In this document: positions 21,540-32,700 of the stretch, piece by piece
Layout: each line of letters opens with the position of its first letter
Position numbering within the stretch: position 1 is the stretch's first letter
Source: Arcuatula senhousia
Lineage: Eukaryota > Mollusca > Bivalvia > Mytilida > Mytilidae
Assembly (NCBI GenBank): GCA_963971305.1
Contig: OZ020307.1
Location: forward strand, 17,745,501 to 17,809,500
Reading direction: 5' to 3'
Length of the DNA stretch: 64,000 nucleotides
The notes under the pieces: generated by a model
Database searches by the model: none
The model's input: only the letters and a program-made list of their open reading frames with translations
Told to the model about the DNA's origin: nothing
Position numbers and translations under genes: made by a program

Positions 21540-22785
21540 CATGACAAACAATCCTATAAAATTTCATCAACATCTGTGCTCACAAAGTGTTCCTATGACC
21601 CAAAATGAACACAGTCGATGAAGCATAACTCCTATAAAATTTGTCGAATCAAAATAGTGATGCGATATGATCAAATACATATCATGAAAAACAATCCTCA
21701 GCAAAATCTGTTGATAGGTCTCATTGGAGTTGCACTCACAAAGTGTTCCTATGACCTAAAACGAACAAAGTCGATAAAGTCTCATAACTCCTATAAAATT
21801 TGTCGAATTAAAATGATGGTGCGATATGTATAGATTACTACATGTCTTATTTTATATCTTATCCTATATCATCATTGGGTTATTTTATCACCCCGAGAGC
21901 CGAACGGCTCGAGGGATGATAAATGACCTTGGACTGATTAAGGGTAAGTAGATATAAAATGAGACATGTAATGATGTATTTATCATATACTTCAGCATTG
22001 GACTAGGGAAAAAACCTAAAGAATTTTTTAATCAACAAAGATGTCTCATCTCATTGCATGATCCATTTTGACTCTGATAAAATTCAAAACATAGTGACGT
22101 CATTAAAACAGCGTCATTCCGGAAATTCACGAATGACGCTAGGCTTCCGAAAAGTGACGGAAAGGGCTCTGAAAAATTACCGGAAGCGGGCGTGATAAAG
22201 CTTTATAAGCCTCGGAAGATAACGTCACATCTGTATCAGCCACGGAACATGAAATGTCGAACACAACTTCTTTGTAAACAACAGGTTTATCGCCAAGAGA
22301 AAAAAAATCCTTTATTAACTCTAAGAATATATAGATTATTACACAGGGTTTTCCATATCGGGTCCCATATCATTCCTCGACCCATATTAGGTCTCGGTAT
22401 AGATATACTGTGACGTCAAATTTCAAAGTGAGGCTCTAGACCTTGATATGGCTCATTGGCATATTAGCCCACTTTTTTGCACGTGACGTCTTGATATGGC
22501 CATATTTGCCCACTTTTGTGCACGCGAGGGCAAACAAAAGTCCCTTGACATGATATGGTTTGTTAATTTACGGCAGTTACACACGGACAAATTTAAAAGT
22601 ATCAAAGCTAAATGTATGATAAATGATAAGATCAACTACATATCACGACAGACAATCCTACAAAATTTCATCAAAATCCGTTGTGCGGTTTCAGAGGAGA
22701 AGGGCTCACAAAAGTGTGACGGACGGACGGACGGTCGAAGACCATTACTAAGTCCCTCCGTCGCTTTGCAGCGGGGGACAAAAAG
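21540..22785 (+). mobile_element. Composite tandem-core element ending in a GACGGACGGACGG block and hairpin
   Basis: Roughly 160-bp units carry ACTCCTATAAAATTTGTCGA, GCGATATGAT and GACAAACAATCCTA, with GCTCACAAAGTGTTCCTATG. The 3' end has CACAAAAGTGTGACGGACGG, then CCTCCGTCGCTTTGCAGCGG, an imperfect hairpin, then GGGACAAAAAG. This 3' end type is common in molluscan repeats. In between (21880-22500) is non-matching sequence with a hairpin GAGAGCCGAACGGCTCG and two direct copies of a block TTGATATGGC..GCCCACTTTT. The 119-codon frame at 22496-22855 lies in this repeat. Confidence 0.6.
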
Positions 22786-22917
22786 TGTAAATGATTTTCT
22801 GATATCAAAAATTTATATTTCTGATATCCATGTTATCATAAAATGCAATTCTTGATATAAAAAAAATAGTGATTAGTAAAAATAGTAAAACAGCGCCTCG
22901 TAAAAAGATGAAGCTGA

Positions 22918-23022
22918 TGTCTGAAATGTTTTTGTAATAGTTTGCATTGTTTAATTTGATCAGTTGTAGGTAGATGTATTTTTGTTATAAATAGTGAAAT
23001 ACAAAAAATATGTACATGTAAT
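22918..23022 (+). repeat. Right copy of the 105-bp direct repeat
   Basis: Partner of 21280-21385. It has TGCATTGTTTAATTTGATCA and GTAGGTAGATGTATTTTTGT. Confidence 0.75.
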
Positions 23023-23309
23023 AGGTCTGTTAACTACAGTTCCTATAAAATGTTTCGACTACTTGTTTTACCTTTTACTGGTTGAGCTTAACAATTTTTC
23101 CCGTATGCACACGCTTGTGGTCGTTAATGGTGTCTTTAAAACAATTCTATGGATTCAAATCCCATTTTAATTAGATCAAAATTAACATGTTACAATAGAT
23201 TTGGGAAAATAGGGTTTCACAAACCTTTATATATTTAGATGGATTTTCACGTGAATCATATATTGTTTATTCCTAAAGAATAATTCAAAACAACGAAACA
23301 AACCACACA

Positions 23310-23372
23310 TAAAAAAAAAAAAAAAAAACCAAAAAAAAAAAACCGAAAAAAAAAAACAAAAAAACCGCAATT
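23310..23372 (+). repeat. A-rich low-complexity tract
   Basis: Long A runs are broken only by single C, CC or CCG. It could be the degenerate tail of a minus-strand-inserted retroelement fragment at 23404, or simple slippage. Confidence 0.85.
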
Positions 23373-23403
23373 TGCCGAGAAAAAAGTCGAAACGAGAGAG
23401 AAA

Positions 23404-23470
23404 TCATGTGCCCCGGAAGAGTAAGCGTTTCCTGTCTGCTACAGCAAACCCGTCGCACTGCTAAATTCGG
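23404..23470 (-). mobile_element. Retroelement 3' tail fragment
   Basis: GTGCCCCGGAAGAGTAAGCG, TTTCCTG and AGCAAACCCGTCGC match, on the minus strand, the ACGGGTGTGCTATAGCAAGC..CTTACTCTTCCGGAGCACC block of the RT family (29208). Confidence 0.65.
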
Positions 23471-24904
23471 TACGGAAGACTATCCACTATTTTCATTGTG
23501 GATGTTTAAAATTTACGTTTATATTGTACGTTGTGTCGAGACACTTATTCCACATCTAATTTTCTTCAATATGTATTAAAGAATTAATTTGAAATCAGAT
23601 ATTTATTATAGAAAATTTAAGGGAAGAAATCCACCATTATCAGCTTAGAATAAGTAACTACTGTCAGCATATTATAGAATAGGAAAAGAATATTTTAATT
23701 TCAAACTTATATTTGTAGATGGAATTAAGATATAGAAAACTATAATGTCGAAAAAGATGTATGTTTCCACTGTCACACCGATGTCAAAGAATAAACTCGG
23801 GGTTTACAACGAGAGACTTCTTGCTTTGTAAAATACCATTGCTCCTGATAGGGTTGATTAATAACTCGAGTTTTATTCAAGGTATTTAAAACACATCTGT
23901 ACTGATGTCAGGTTGCGTAAATAGCAGTTTACTCTTGAAGATAAATAGTCCAAAGTGTCATTCTTCCACGGCAAACTGACAAAAAGTTAAATGAATATTT
24001 TTAAAATCTTCTGATTAATAACACAATTAAAGTTTGGTGCCATAAACCCGGTTCAGGTCTCCATTTGTTTTAAATGGTTGTACATAGATCTTCAATTTCT
24101 TTTTTGGGGGTCTTTTTCTTAGGCATTGTAGATTATTTAACCAACTTGCAGGCATTTACAGTTGTATGTTGTTACGCCTAGTGCGCAATCCATCCGTGTA
24201 TTAAATCCTCATATAAGGAGAACTAACCAAAACGTTTAAAATATCGAATTAGATTATGAATGAAAAGAGCATATATCAATTTGAAAAAAATGTTAAATGA
24301 GAACCAAAATTATGATTGATCTGCATACATGTCATAGTTTGGTATCGTAATTTCATTAATTAATGTAAAAATATCAAAATCTTTGCCCCTTTGGAAGACT
24401 TTAAAATCTACAGGAAGCAGATTTTAGAAGACGAGAACAACATCTTGAAAAAAAAACTATCTTAAAATGTCATTTGATTGTTTACATAATCAAATATGCA
24501 TCGTTTCAAAAGGTTTTGTACGTACAAGATGTACTTACAGTTTAACACATAGAACCTGCACAAAATACGAAGTATATAGTGTATAAACATACAAAACAAA
24601 GATGTTAGATTTGATTTTTTTTTAAACTTACAGGATCGTATTATTTTCGAGAGAAAAACTGCATAAAATGCAGTGTCAAGAAAGGAGCAGAAATGAATTT
24701 AACATCGGTAGATAACATTATAATCCTGAATCAGGTATTTTGAACCTTGATTATTTCCTCATTACAAAATGGCTTGCTGTCAAAAAAATTGATTTTATAT
24801 TTTTCAATCCAACAAATGTTATTTTTTCTGTTTTTTCTTTATGTCGAAAACAAAATACTGTTTCACCAAAAAAGGTGAACTTTTATTGAACTAGTTTTGT
24901 TTGA

Positions 24905-25075
24905 AGTAACCCACTCCCCAGGGGAGGGGTGCTATTACCTATGATATAGGGTATGCCTGTGTCGTTGGTCTGCTCAGAACCGGACCATGTTAGCATCAAG
25001 AAAATAACAAAACATGCCCTGCTATTCCAGTGGTAATTGTATACCATACCCTCTATGACCATGTCAAATATGCTT
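24905..25075. repeat. Short foldback-ended repeat
   Basis: It begins ACCCACTCCCCAGGGGAGGG with a CTCCCC/GGGGAG hairpin. It contains TTAGCATCAAGAAAATAACA and ATGCCCTGCTATTCCAGTG, then CATACCCT. An inverted pair is GATATAGGGTATG (24940-24955) and CATACCCTCTATG (25046-25060). This type is common in bivalves; the assignment is from memory. Confidence 0.45.
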
Positions 25076-25214
25076 TAATTTATATATTTCTTCTGTATAT
25101 ATTGCCGTTCAGAGGTAATTCATAGAGGAGAGAACATTTTGAGCATGTCATAATTTTTTCAAAGTGTTATCAATTTTCTTAAACAATTTTAGCATCTAGA
25201 ACTTAAATGTGTTT

Positions 25215-25400
25215 AGTAAAGGTCAAATGAATATATAGCGATCTACCCAAGGCAGTATTTTTTATGTGAACAACAGTTATTCAACGTGAAGAATTGACGA
25301 CGATAATTTTATATAATGCTGCATAATTTGTCTTTTTATGTCGGTTAATGCAAGTTTAAGAAGGTATATTTCCGCTTTTTAAATTCAAAATTGTTAAAAA
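25215..25400 (+). repeat. Dispersed repeat D, TTATTCAACG..TATATAA.GCTGCATAA family
   Basis: The order AAAGGTCA.ATGAATA, TTATTCAACGTGAAGAATTG, TTTTATATAATGCTGCATAA, TCGGTTAATG recurs at 31600-31800 and 36600-36830, all on the plus strand and each within 1.5 kb of retroelement-tail or tail-associated sequence. It is non-coding and its role is unknown. Confidence 0.65.
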
Positions 25401-25504
25401 CATCAGGTTTCTTTCCTTGTAATGCACATGGTCGATATCCTCGGTGCTTGATTTGGCTTCCTTGTTCGAACGTTTTGGTTTTGAGTACTTTTCGTTTTCA
25501 ACAG

Positions 25505-25660
25505 GTTTGGAATTTGACCTTCCAATGTTTTGATTCAAATGCTACTGATGAGAGATGTTACTCCTTGAAATATCGATAGATAGCATATCCAAATTAACCG
25601 TTTATACCCGCGTTTTGGTATTTGTAATTCATTCATATATAGATTCCATTTATTCTTTAG
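25505..25660 (+). repeat. Dispersed repeat E, uninterrupted copy
   Basis: GTTTTGATTCAAATGCTACT, GATGAGAGATGTTACTCCTT, GAAATAT aligns with the two flanks of the 460-bp element at 55080-55539. It is therefore a related empty site for that insertion (site at 25539-25547). Confidence 0.7.
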
Positions 25661-27114
25661 AAAATGCCAAATCGAAAGGTTCTATATCTTTTAAGATAAT
25701 TACCAAACGTTGTTTAAAATTGTTTAAATGATGGCCCTAACTTCAATGTATTTTTTTCGCTATAGTTTATCACCTTTTTAGGATGATTAGATTGTCTTTA
25801 AATTCAAATGGATACAAATAATCAAACAGTTTTATTCTTTATTTTACTTAATAACTTTAATAAAGGAGAAACACTTATTTTGGTTTGAAACAGTTAATGA
25901 ACATTATCGATACTAAATAAATACATTTATAACCTTAAATTACATTTGACTCCATTTTAATTTTATATAATTGGTAACTCATATTTCATAGCTTTAATAC
26001 AAAACGTTTTCATTCATTAATCTATTTTTGAACTTTTCTTGAACAAAATGACTAACAGAAAACATATAACATCGAGCATTGAGGAGAAGGAAACGTATCA
26101 TTGTCATTAAAAGCCTTAAAGAAATTAATGGCTTGCTATAAACAGTGTTCAATATTAGTACCAAATAATCTTAAAAGCATTTGCAGTACATAAAGGTTTT
26201 GATATTTTTGTACTTAAAATTTCTAAATAAAACCCGGTTAAATTTTTCGGTTTGGTTGTTACATGCCTGTTATATTTTTTTTTATTTATTTTGTGTCTAC
26301 CGATTTTGTCTAACTCTTTTTGGATTAACAATATGATTGCCCCTTTGATACACTTTTGCTTCTTTTCAAACTGCTATATGTCTATACTACGTATACATTA
26401 AACATGTTGTTGGAATAGGTTTTTTTAGCTTTGAAATTGAAGTTAAAAAGTTCAAACCATAAGCCGACTTCAATTAATTTTCCCTATGTCTGTGAGTAAA
26501 ATAATCTATGTGCTTAAATCAATTTAAACATAAAAACTTAAGTACCACTTTTTATAAAAATCATGCAGAGAGCGATTCATGGGTGGAACGACTACACCAA
26601 TTTATTTTTGATATGCTACTCCTACTAGCACCCTGCTTTGATCTTTTGTGCCCTTTTTCCAAACTATCCCTGGTCTTGAGAGAAAAAAAATATAGAATAC
26701 ATTAGAAAAATGTAAGAAAGGGACATAACTCTTAAAATTGTCAATCATTTCAATAGAAACCATTGTAACAAAATGGCAAGATTTCTCCCAGGACCGGGCA
26801 GTTATGAGCAAATTGTTATTTATTTCTTATTTTATATACTTTGAACTATCTTTTGTTCAAAATGACCCACTGTAGCCTTTTTATCGATGAATCACTTTTC
26901 TTCAATTTCGCATGATTCTCAGGTGGACTACTACTTAAGTATATATACCCTTTCTTCATGTTCTAAAAGTGGAAACAAAATAAGACATAAAAAAGAGTGC
27001 TAATAAAATAGACGAATTTAATTTTCATATTATTTATGTTCCCTTCCTGGAAATTAACATATCTACTTGACCTCTTAACGGTGTTTCTCGACATGCCATG
27101 GGGCTGTCTTTTTT

Positions 27115-27659
27115 AGGCAAGCATTAGCTGTCTTTCGCAGTTTTTTTTTCAGTCTAGACGGAGAAATCTGTCTACTGTAATTCTTTATCTTCTATATTAC
27201 TTTTCAAAATATGATCAAATATGTTTGAATTCAATTCATATTTTATATATCTCCATTTTACACGACACACAACGAGTTTTATTAATTCCTTTGCAATTTA
27301 CATGAATATTTATCTGTAACTTGATTGGAAATGCACTCTACCTCGCTGTTATTTCATTGGTTTAAGCTAGGTCCTTTTTGGTTCATTCATAAAATTTAAT
27401 ACACAAGTAATACATGTACACTAGTATATGCTCGACGAGTTCATTTTTATCGAAGGGGTTTTTGAATCGATACCATTTGTATACAATACAATGCAGATGC
27501 ACCCAAACGTTTATATTTTTTTAAATTAAAATATGATTATATATACATTGAATAATCTTCTGTGCCAAGGGGGCCACTAAAGTGTTCATTAACTTTGAAA
27601 ATATCTGTTATTTTAGTACTTATATATTTCGCTTGCTGTTTAGCGCTTTAGCGCTTTGA
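27115..27659 (+). mobile_element. Helentron-like non-autonomous element, copy 1 (545 bp)
   Basis: It starts AGGCAAGCATTAGC and ends TTTCGCTTGCTGTTTAGCGC, TTTAGCGCTTTGA. Shared interior blocks with 29308-29920 include CAGTCTAGACGGAG, TTCTATATTACTTTTCAA, ATCGAAGGGGT, GTGTTCATTAACTTT and TTATATATTTCGCTTGC. A short AGCGC..GCGCT hairpin lies at the 3' end. The flanks are T-rich. Confidence 0.75.
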
Positions 27660-28529
27660 TTTCAGATTACCACTGCATCCATGGCCGAATATTAGATCAA
27701 AGTTATAAGAAAAAAAAACGTCTGATATGCTCTCTAAAATTCTCATTTGGTATCAGACATTGGTGGTAAATTTCATCATTAAATAAAACGTAATTGTTAG
27801 TGAAAGTGTTAATAAGTGTATGGCTGATTGTTGTACTCAGATGAATACCTTAAGGAGGTGCAAGACAGTGATCACATGACAAGCTAAAATTAAACTTCAA
27901 ATTACCTTATTACTTCATTTTACAAGGTTTCTTAAGTTAAGGTATTTTCTAAAATGTTCTTTATTATATGTACATGCTTTAAACTTTGAAATTGATTTGA
28001 AAATTATTTGAACAATTTGTTTTTTAAATTTTTGTTTTAAATTGATTATAAATATAAAACCAAGTAAAATGGTGTTTTCTGCATTTTTTGCAAGGCGAGA
28101 TAATTTGTGTTAAAATATGCCGTTTTGGGTCACTTTTTGGCATACTATTTCCTATATCAGAAAAACGAAATACAATGTTCGAAGCACCCTTTTTTCTTTC
28201 CATTTTTCTAATGCATTATACAAGCCATATATAATATAAAAAAATACAAAAAATCATTGACACAATTTTTATACAGACATGATATTCCTTCGAAATTGGT
28301 AACTTTCTTCAACATTTCAATGAAAATCAACCTGACTTTGGAGTCATTTATATAAAAAAAACCAAGTCGAAAGCATGCCCTTTTCAAATTGTTTTTTCAA
28401 AGAGCATGTCATAGCGCACCCATTAACAAATTTTAAAGAAAATTCATCGACAGGAAAAAATTGGTGCATGTGGCATGTACCTCCTTCATATCCATATTAT
28501 GTCTGCACAGCCGTGTACTACCGAACCCT

Positions 28530-28680
28530 GAACTCAATGGAAGATGGAAGTTTGGCGCAACATAAAACACGGTTTAACTCGCCAATTCTTTTAAAATGTC
28601 TGCACTAAGTCAGGACAATGCAATCTTCAATTTTTCTGGTATGTCTTCCTTGTTTTGTCTGTTCCCTTGGATAATTAGAT
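28530..28680 (+). repeat. Dispersed repeat, CATAAAAC..GGTTTAA..AAGTCAGGACAAT family
   Basis: GGCGCAACATAAAACACGGT, TTAACTCGCC, then CTAAGTCAGGACAATGC and GGTATGTCTTCCTTGTTTTG. The last block is identical in 46500-46525. Confidence 0.65.
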
Positions 28681-29039
28681 CCTCCAGAGTCGACAATTTG
28701 ATAGTACCTAATTCAAATCTTATCAGAACATTATCGAAAAATAACATGAGTTATGGACCATCCTGTGTTGTTAAAGTTTCGGTTTTGTTTCAATATGTTG
28801 TCCATAAAGATCGGTTCATATTTGTCTTGATATTTATTTTGAGTTATTATTTCATTTGATACACACATTTGTTTATAAACTTATGAAAAGAAAATAAGTA
28901 ACTTAAACTTTTTGTGCTTTTCTTATTAAAAACAATTGTATTGCCAGTGCCTTTGAAGCTTAGTTGTCCTTTAGCAACGACACGAGTCATAAGTTATATC
29001 TGAATAAATATGTTAAAAATTTAACGTATGTTAAAGACA

Positions 29040-30036
29040 TAAAACCTATCATTTTCGCAATGCTGTCTTCACTCAAGAAATTTTACGGACGACATCATGC
29101 ACTTATAGACAAATATCGGATTTCGATCTCTCAGATGAGTGCAGATGTTGTTTTGACTTCCTTTGCCGGATTTTACACACTGAATTGACTGTTGGCAACG
29201 CGACGGGTGTGCTATAGCAAGCAGGAACTGCTTACTCTTCCGGAGCACCTGAGTTCACATTTGTTACGACTTGAGTTCGCATTGTTGATTGATATTCAGT
29301 TATTTTTAGGCAAGCGTCAGCGAAGCCTTATGGAGTCTATAGAGTAGTGATGATTTTCGCGTTTTTTTTCTGTCTAGACGGAGTGATTTTCCTGCATCCA
29401 GTCTGGAATAAAATGCTTTATTTTCTATATTACTTTTCAATATTTGTTAACATGATATACACTTCTTTAAATCTCAATTTTTATTGGCGTTTTATATGAC
29501 CGGCACAAGTTTTATTTATATCTTTGCATCTTACATGACGAACTTTTTAGTTGAAGGCGATAGAATATACATTGTGTATTCCTCTATTACTTGATTGGTT
29601 CGTATAAATATTTATCTCATTTGATTGGTTAATGCATGGAATCAGATTCTAGCTTCACCATTCATAAAATCAGTACAAATACACATACATGACATAATTT
29701 GGACGAGTGCATTTTAATCGAAGGGGTGTTTCAATCGATACCGTTGTCTTGTGTGTGCAATTGTGTTCATTAACTTTAAATTTGAGGGCATCTGCACGAC
29801 GATCCTTTCTTCGCTCACCAAAATTAATGATTCGCAAACATTTTGAACAATATACTTTAACAGAGAACCTATTATAGTTCTTATATATTTCGCTTGCCTT
29901 TAAACGCTTTAGCGCTTTGATTGTGTTTCCATGTTTAACATGTTGTCTGTTTTTGTCCCGTTCTTGTTGGTGTTTACCGGTTTTGTTTATGCCCTTTCGG
30001 ACTTTTCCATTGGTTCCTCTGCTTCTTTCACACTAT
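29040..30036 (+). mobile_element. RT retroelement 3' part, split by an insertion
   Basis: The left part (29040-29307) encodes LSSLKKFYGRHHALIDKY and ISISQMSADV, the last conserved block of a retroelement reverse-transcriptase ORF seen widely in bivalves, then the tail with GTGTGCTATAGCAAGCAGGA. The right part (29921-30036) continues the tail (TGTTTCCATGTTTAACATGT, TTTTGTCCCGTTCTTGTTGG). Between them is the 613-bp element at 29308. The class (Penelope-like or LINE) is not certain. There are no catalytic motifs. Confidence 0.8.
29308..29920 (+). mobile_element. Helentron-like non-autonomous element, copy 2 (613 bp), inserted in a retroelement tail
   Basis: It starts AGGCAAGCGTCAGCGAAGCC and ends CGCTTGCCTTTAAACGCTTT, AGCGCTTTGA. 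The first nine bases (AGGCAAGCG) are repeated inverted at 29891-29899, 21 bases inside the end and just before the AGCGCTTTAGCGCT hairpin. The uninterrupted tail at 51947-51952 (minus strand) shows the target TTATTTTGTG was opened at the T run, with at most one or two Ts duplicated. Confidence 0.8.
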
Positions 30037-30059
30037 TTAAAGAATACAGCATACAACCT

Positions 30060-30162
30060 TTGAAGACACTGGTAGTTTCAAAGAAAACCTACCAGAACTG
30101 CAGAAAAATACGCAGTGTCAAAAAGAGGACAATTTAATTATAAAATGTAAACATTTGCGTGG
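30060..30162 (+). repeat. Dispersed repeat, GCAGTGTCAAAAAGAGGACAA family
   Basis: ACTGCAGAAAAATACGCAGT, GTCAAAAAGAGGACAAT and TTATAAAATGTAAACATT recur at 36120-36185. A shorter relative is at 24655-24685. Confidence 0.65.
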
Positions 30163-31585
30163 CGGTAAACTGAGAAACGAAAAGAAACCAAACGAAACGA
30201 AACAAAACAACAACCAAATCGGTAAAGAAGGAAACGAAAACAGTAAAGTAAGCAACCGAAATTTGCAAAGAAAGGAAACGAAATCGAGCCAAACAGGAAA
30301 AAAAGAAAACTGAATCGATTTTACCCGACACCAGTCGTTTTTAGCTCACCTGGCCAAAGGCCATGTGAGCTATTGCCATCACTTGGCGTCCGTCGTCGTC
30401 GTCCGTCGTCGTCGTCGTTAACTTTTCTTCAAACTTCTTCTCCTCTGAAACGGCTGCACAGATTCAAACCAAATTTGGTCTGGTGGTACTTTAGGGTATC
30501 CCCCACAGAACTGATGTGGGGATTTTTGATTCGTCGAAAAACATGGCCGCCGTTGCTAAAAATAGACCAGGGGGGTCAGACTACTGTTTTTGGCTTGTAA
30601 ATCAAAAAGTATAAGAGATAGATGAAATCTGATGCCACGCTACTGCTTCAGCATCAAAAGCTCTACAAAAGTCTTCATTGAGTCGAAGTTGTCAGATGAT
30701 GCCTTATGGGAGTTACGGCCCCTTAAAGGTGAAAAATATCATTTTTTCATGTTTTTGGCCTATGGATTGAAAAATATTGCAGATAGAGAGAAGCTGTTGC
30801 TTGCTTAAATGTTCTGCTCATTTAGCTCTACAAAAGTCTCCATAAGGTCAAAGTTGTCAGATGACCCCTTATAGGGGTTACGGCCCCTTAAAGGCAAAAA
30901 AATAGAGTTTTTGGCCTATAGAATGAAAACTATTGCAGATAGAGAGAAGCTGTTGCTTGCTTAAATGTTCAGCTCATTAAGCTCTACAAAAGTCTCCATA
31001 AGGTCAAAGTTGTCAGATGACCCCTGATAGGGGTTATGGCCCCTTAAAGGCAAAAAATAGAGTTTTTGGCCTGTAGAATGAAAACTATTGCAGATAGAGA
31101 AAAGCTGTTGCTTGCTTAAATGTTCAGCTTGTTTAGCTCTACACAAGCCTCCATAGGGTCGAAGTTGTCAGATGACCCCTTATAGGGGTTACGGCCCCTT
31201 AAAGGCAAAAAATAGTGTTTTTGGCCTATAGAATGAAAACTATTGCAGATAGAGAAAAGCTGTTTCTTGCTTAAATGTTCAGCTCATTTAGCTCTACAAA
31301 AGTCTCCATAGGGTCGAAGTTGTCAGATGACCCCTTTAAGGGGTTGTGGCCCTTTAAAGGTGAAAAATAGTGTTTTTTGCATTGGAATGAAAACTACAGT
31401 ATTGCAGATAGAGAAAAGCTTTTTATTGCTTAAACATTCAGCTCATTTAGCTATACAAAAGTCTTCAAAGGGTTGACATTAAACCAGGTGAGCGATTCAG
31501 GCTCCTGGGAGCCTCTTGTTTGTTAATGTACCGATTTCATTTTCTCTTCGTCTCGCTTGGTTTAATTTCGTTTCTCAGTTTACCG
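30163..31585. mobile_element. Foldback MITE interrupted by a tandem-core element
   Basis: The left arm CGGTAAACTGAGAAACGAAA, AGAAACCAAACGAAACGAA (30163-30205) pairs with the right arm at 31545-31585 (reverse complement CGGTAAACTGAGAAACGAAA, TTAAACCAAGCGAGACGAA). Without the nested element the MITE would be about 240 bp. The interior is rich in GAAAC words. Confidence 0.8.
30342..31521 (+). mobile_element. Non-autonomous element with about 155-bp tandem core, best-preserved ends
   Basis: The 5' end TTTAGCTCACCTGGCCAAAG, GCCATGTGAGCT is itself a hairpin. The core units start at 30660, 30825, 30981, 31136, 31291 and 31450 (spacing 155-165). The 3' end has CCAGGTGAGCGATTCA, the GGCTCCTGGGAGCC hairpin and TCTTGTTT. 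AGCTCACCTGG and CCAGGTGAGC are inverted copies, the second lying just inside the hairpin. It is inserted inside the foldback MITE at 30163-31585. Its 5' arm is nearly identical to that at 12779. Confidence 0.9.
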
Positions 31586-31599
31586 GTACCCAGTAAAGG

Positions 31600-31800
31600 T
31601 CATATGAATAACGGTTTACCAAAAGTAAATATTTATGTTGGACAATACTTAATCAACGCCAAGAAGTAAATTAAGATAATTTTATATAAAGCTGCACAAA
31701 TTTAAGTTTTTAAGTCGGTAAAGGTAAGTTTTAGAAAATATATTTTTTTATATATTTACTTTTTGTTCAACGTAAAATATTGCAAAATTGATAGGTTCTA
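31600..31800 (+). repeat. Dispersed repeat D
   Basis: AAAGGTCATATGAATAACGG, TTATATAAAGCTGCACAA, AAGTCGGTAAAGGTAAG and ATTGATAGGTTCTATGTCTT. Partners are 25215-25400 and 36600-36830. Confidence 0.65.
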
Positions 31801-32159
31801 TGTCTTTAAATTGTTCAGCATATTAAATCGAAATCAAGGACGTAAAGCTATAAATAAATGCTCCTATCAGACCTTAATTATAACAGTTTTTAATTAAACA
31901 ATGGACATTTCACATGTATTCAAGTAAAAATGACCTTTTATTTACAAAAGTTTGTACTGCAGACAAAACATTTAGCTGCTGATCCCCAATTTTTCTTATA
32001 TTATTAAGATCATAATGTGTAACATTAATTGAGAAAGAAATAGAATTGGACTTTGTAGAATTTTACTCAGACAGAATTTGAAACTAATTATTGGCCTTCC
32101 GTATATAACTGTTGTAATTTTGGAGGTCTAAATCCTGCTATTTTAAAAACAAAGTTCAA

Positions 32160-32700
32160 CAGTTACTTTCCCTTTTTGTGCAGCAACATTCAGTCTGCTC
32201 GTGCTTATAGAGTCTTTGTATCACAGTTGATTCGTTACTCCAGAGCTTGTGGGAATTACATCGATTTCCTTGACAGAGCGTCACAGAATTTGCTGACATA
32301 GGGTTATGTTGCTCCAAGGTTGCTGTCTTCACTCTAGAAATTTTACGATACAAAACGTGCACTCGTAGACAAATATAGGATTTCTATCTCTCAAATGAAT
32401 GCAGATGTATGTTTTTCGTAGAAACTTGTTTTGTCTTCCTTTACCGGATTTGATATACTGAATTGGAAGTGAGCAACATGACGGGTATTCTATAGCACTA
32501 AGCAGGCAGGAACCGCTTACTCTTCCGGAGCACCTGATTGCACTCTTGCTACGAATTGAGTTCACGTTGTTGATTTACGCTAGTTGATTTTATGTTTTGT
32601 GATTCTTCGTGCTGCCCTTGTTCGTGTTTTCCGGTCTTTCGGACTTTCGACACTCGAATGCCCCATTGGTGCCTTTTTGGTTCTTGGAAAAAGGTTCCAA
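32160..32700 (+). pseudogene. RT retroelement, decayed C-terminal ORF and tail
   Basis: Starting at 32160 the plus strand reads FPFLCSNIQSARAYRVFVSQ, then LIRYSRACGNYIDFLDRA, with a stop after NLLT and another before KFYD, then LVDKYRISISQMNADV. This is the conserved end of the retroelement ORF. The tail follows (CTTCCGGAGCACCTGA, TTCGGACTTTCGACACTCGA, CCCCATTGGTGCC). The part with catalytic RT motifs is absent. Confidence 0.75.

Noticed and set aside
21540..22785. CRISPR-like or regulatory repeat array
   Set aside because: Units are about 160 bp without fixed spacers and belong to a dispersed eukaryotic repeat.
22496..22855. 119-codon plus-strand frame
   Set aside because: It runs through the GACGGACGGACGG repeat end and hairpin of a known-type dispersed repeat.
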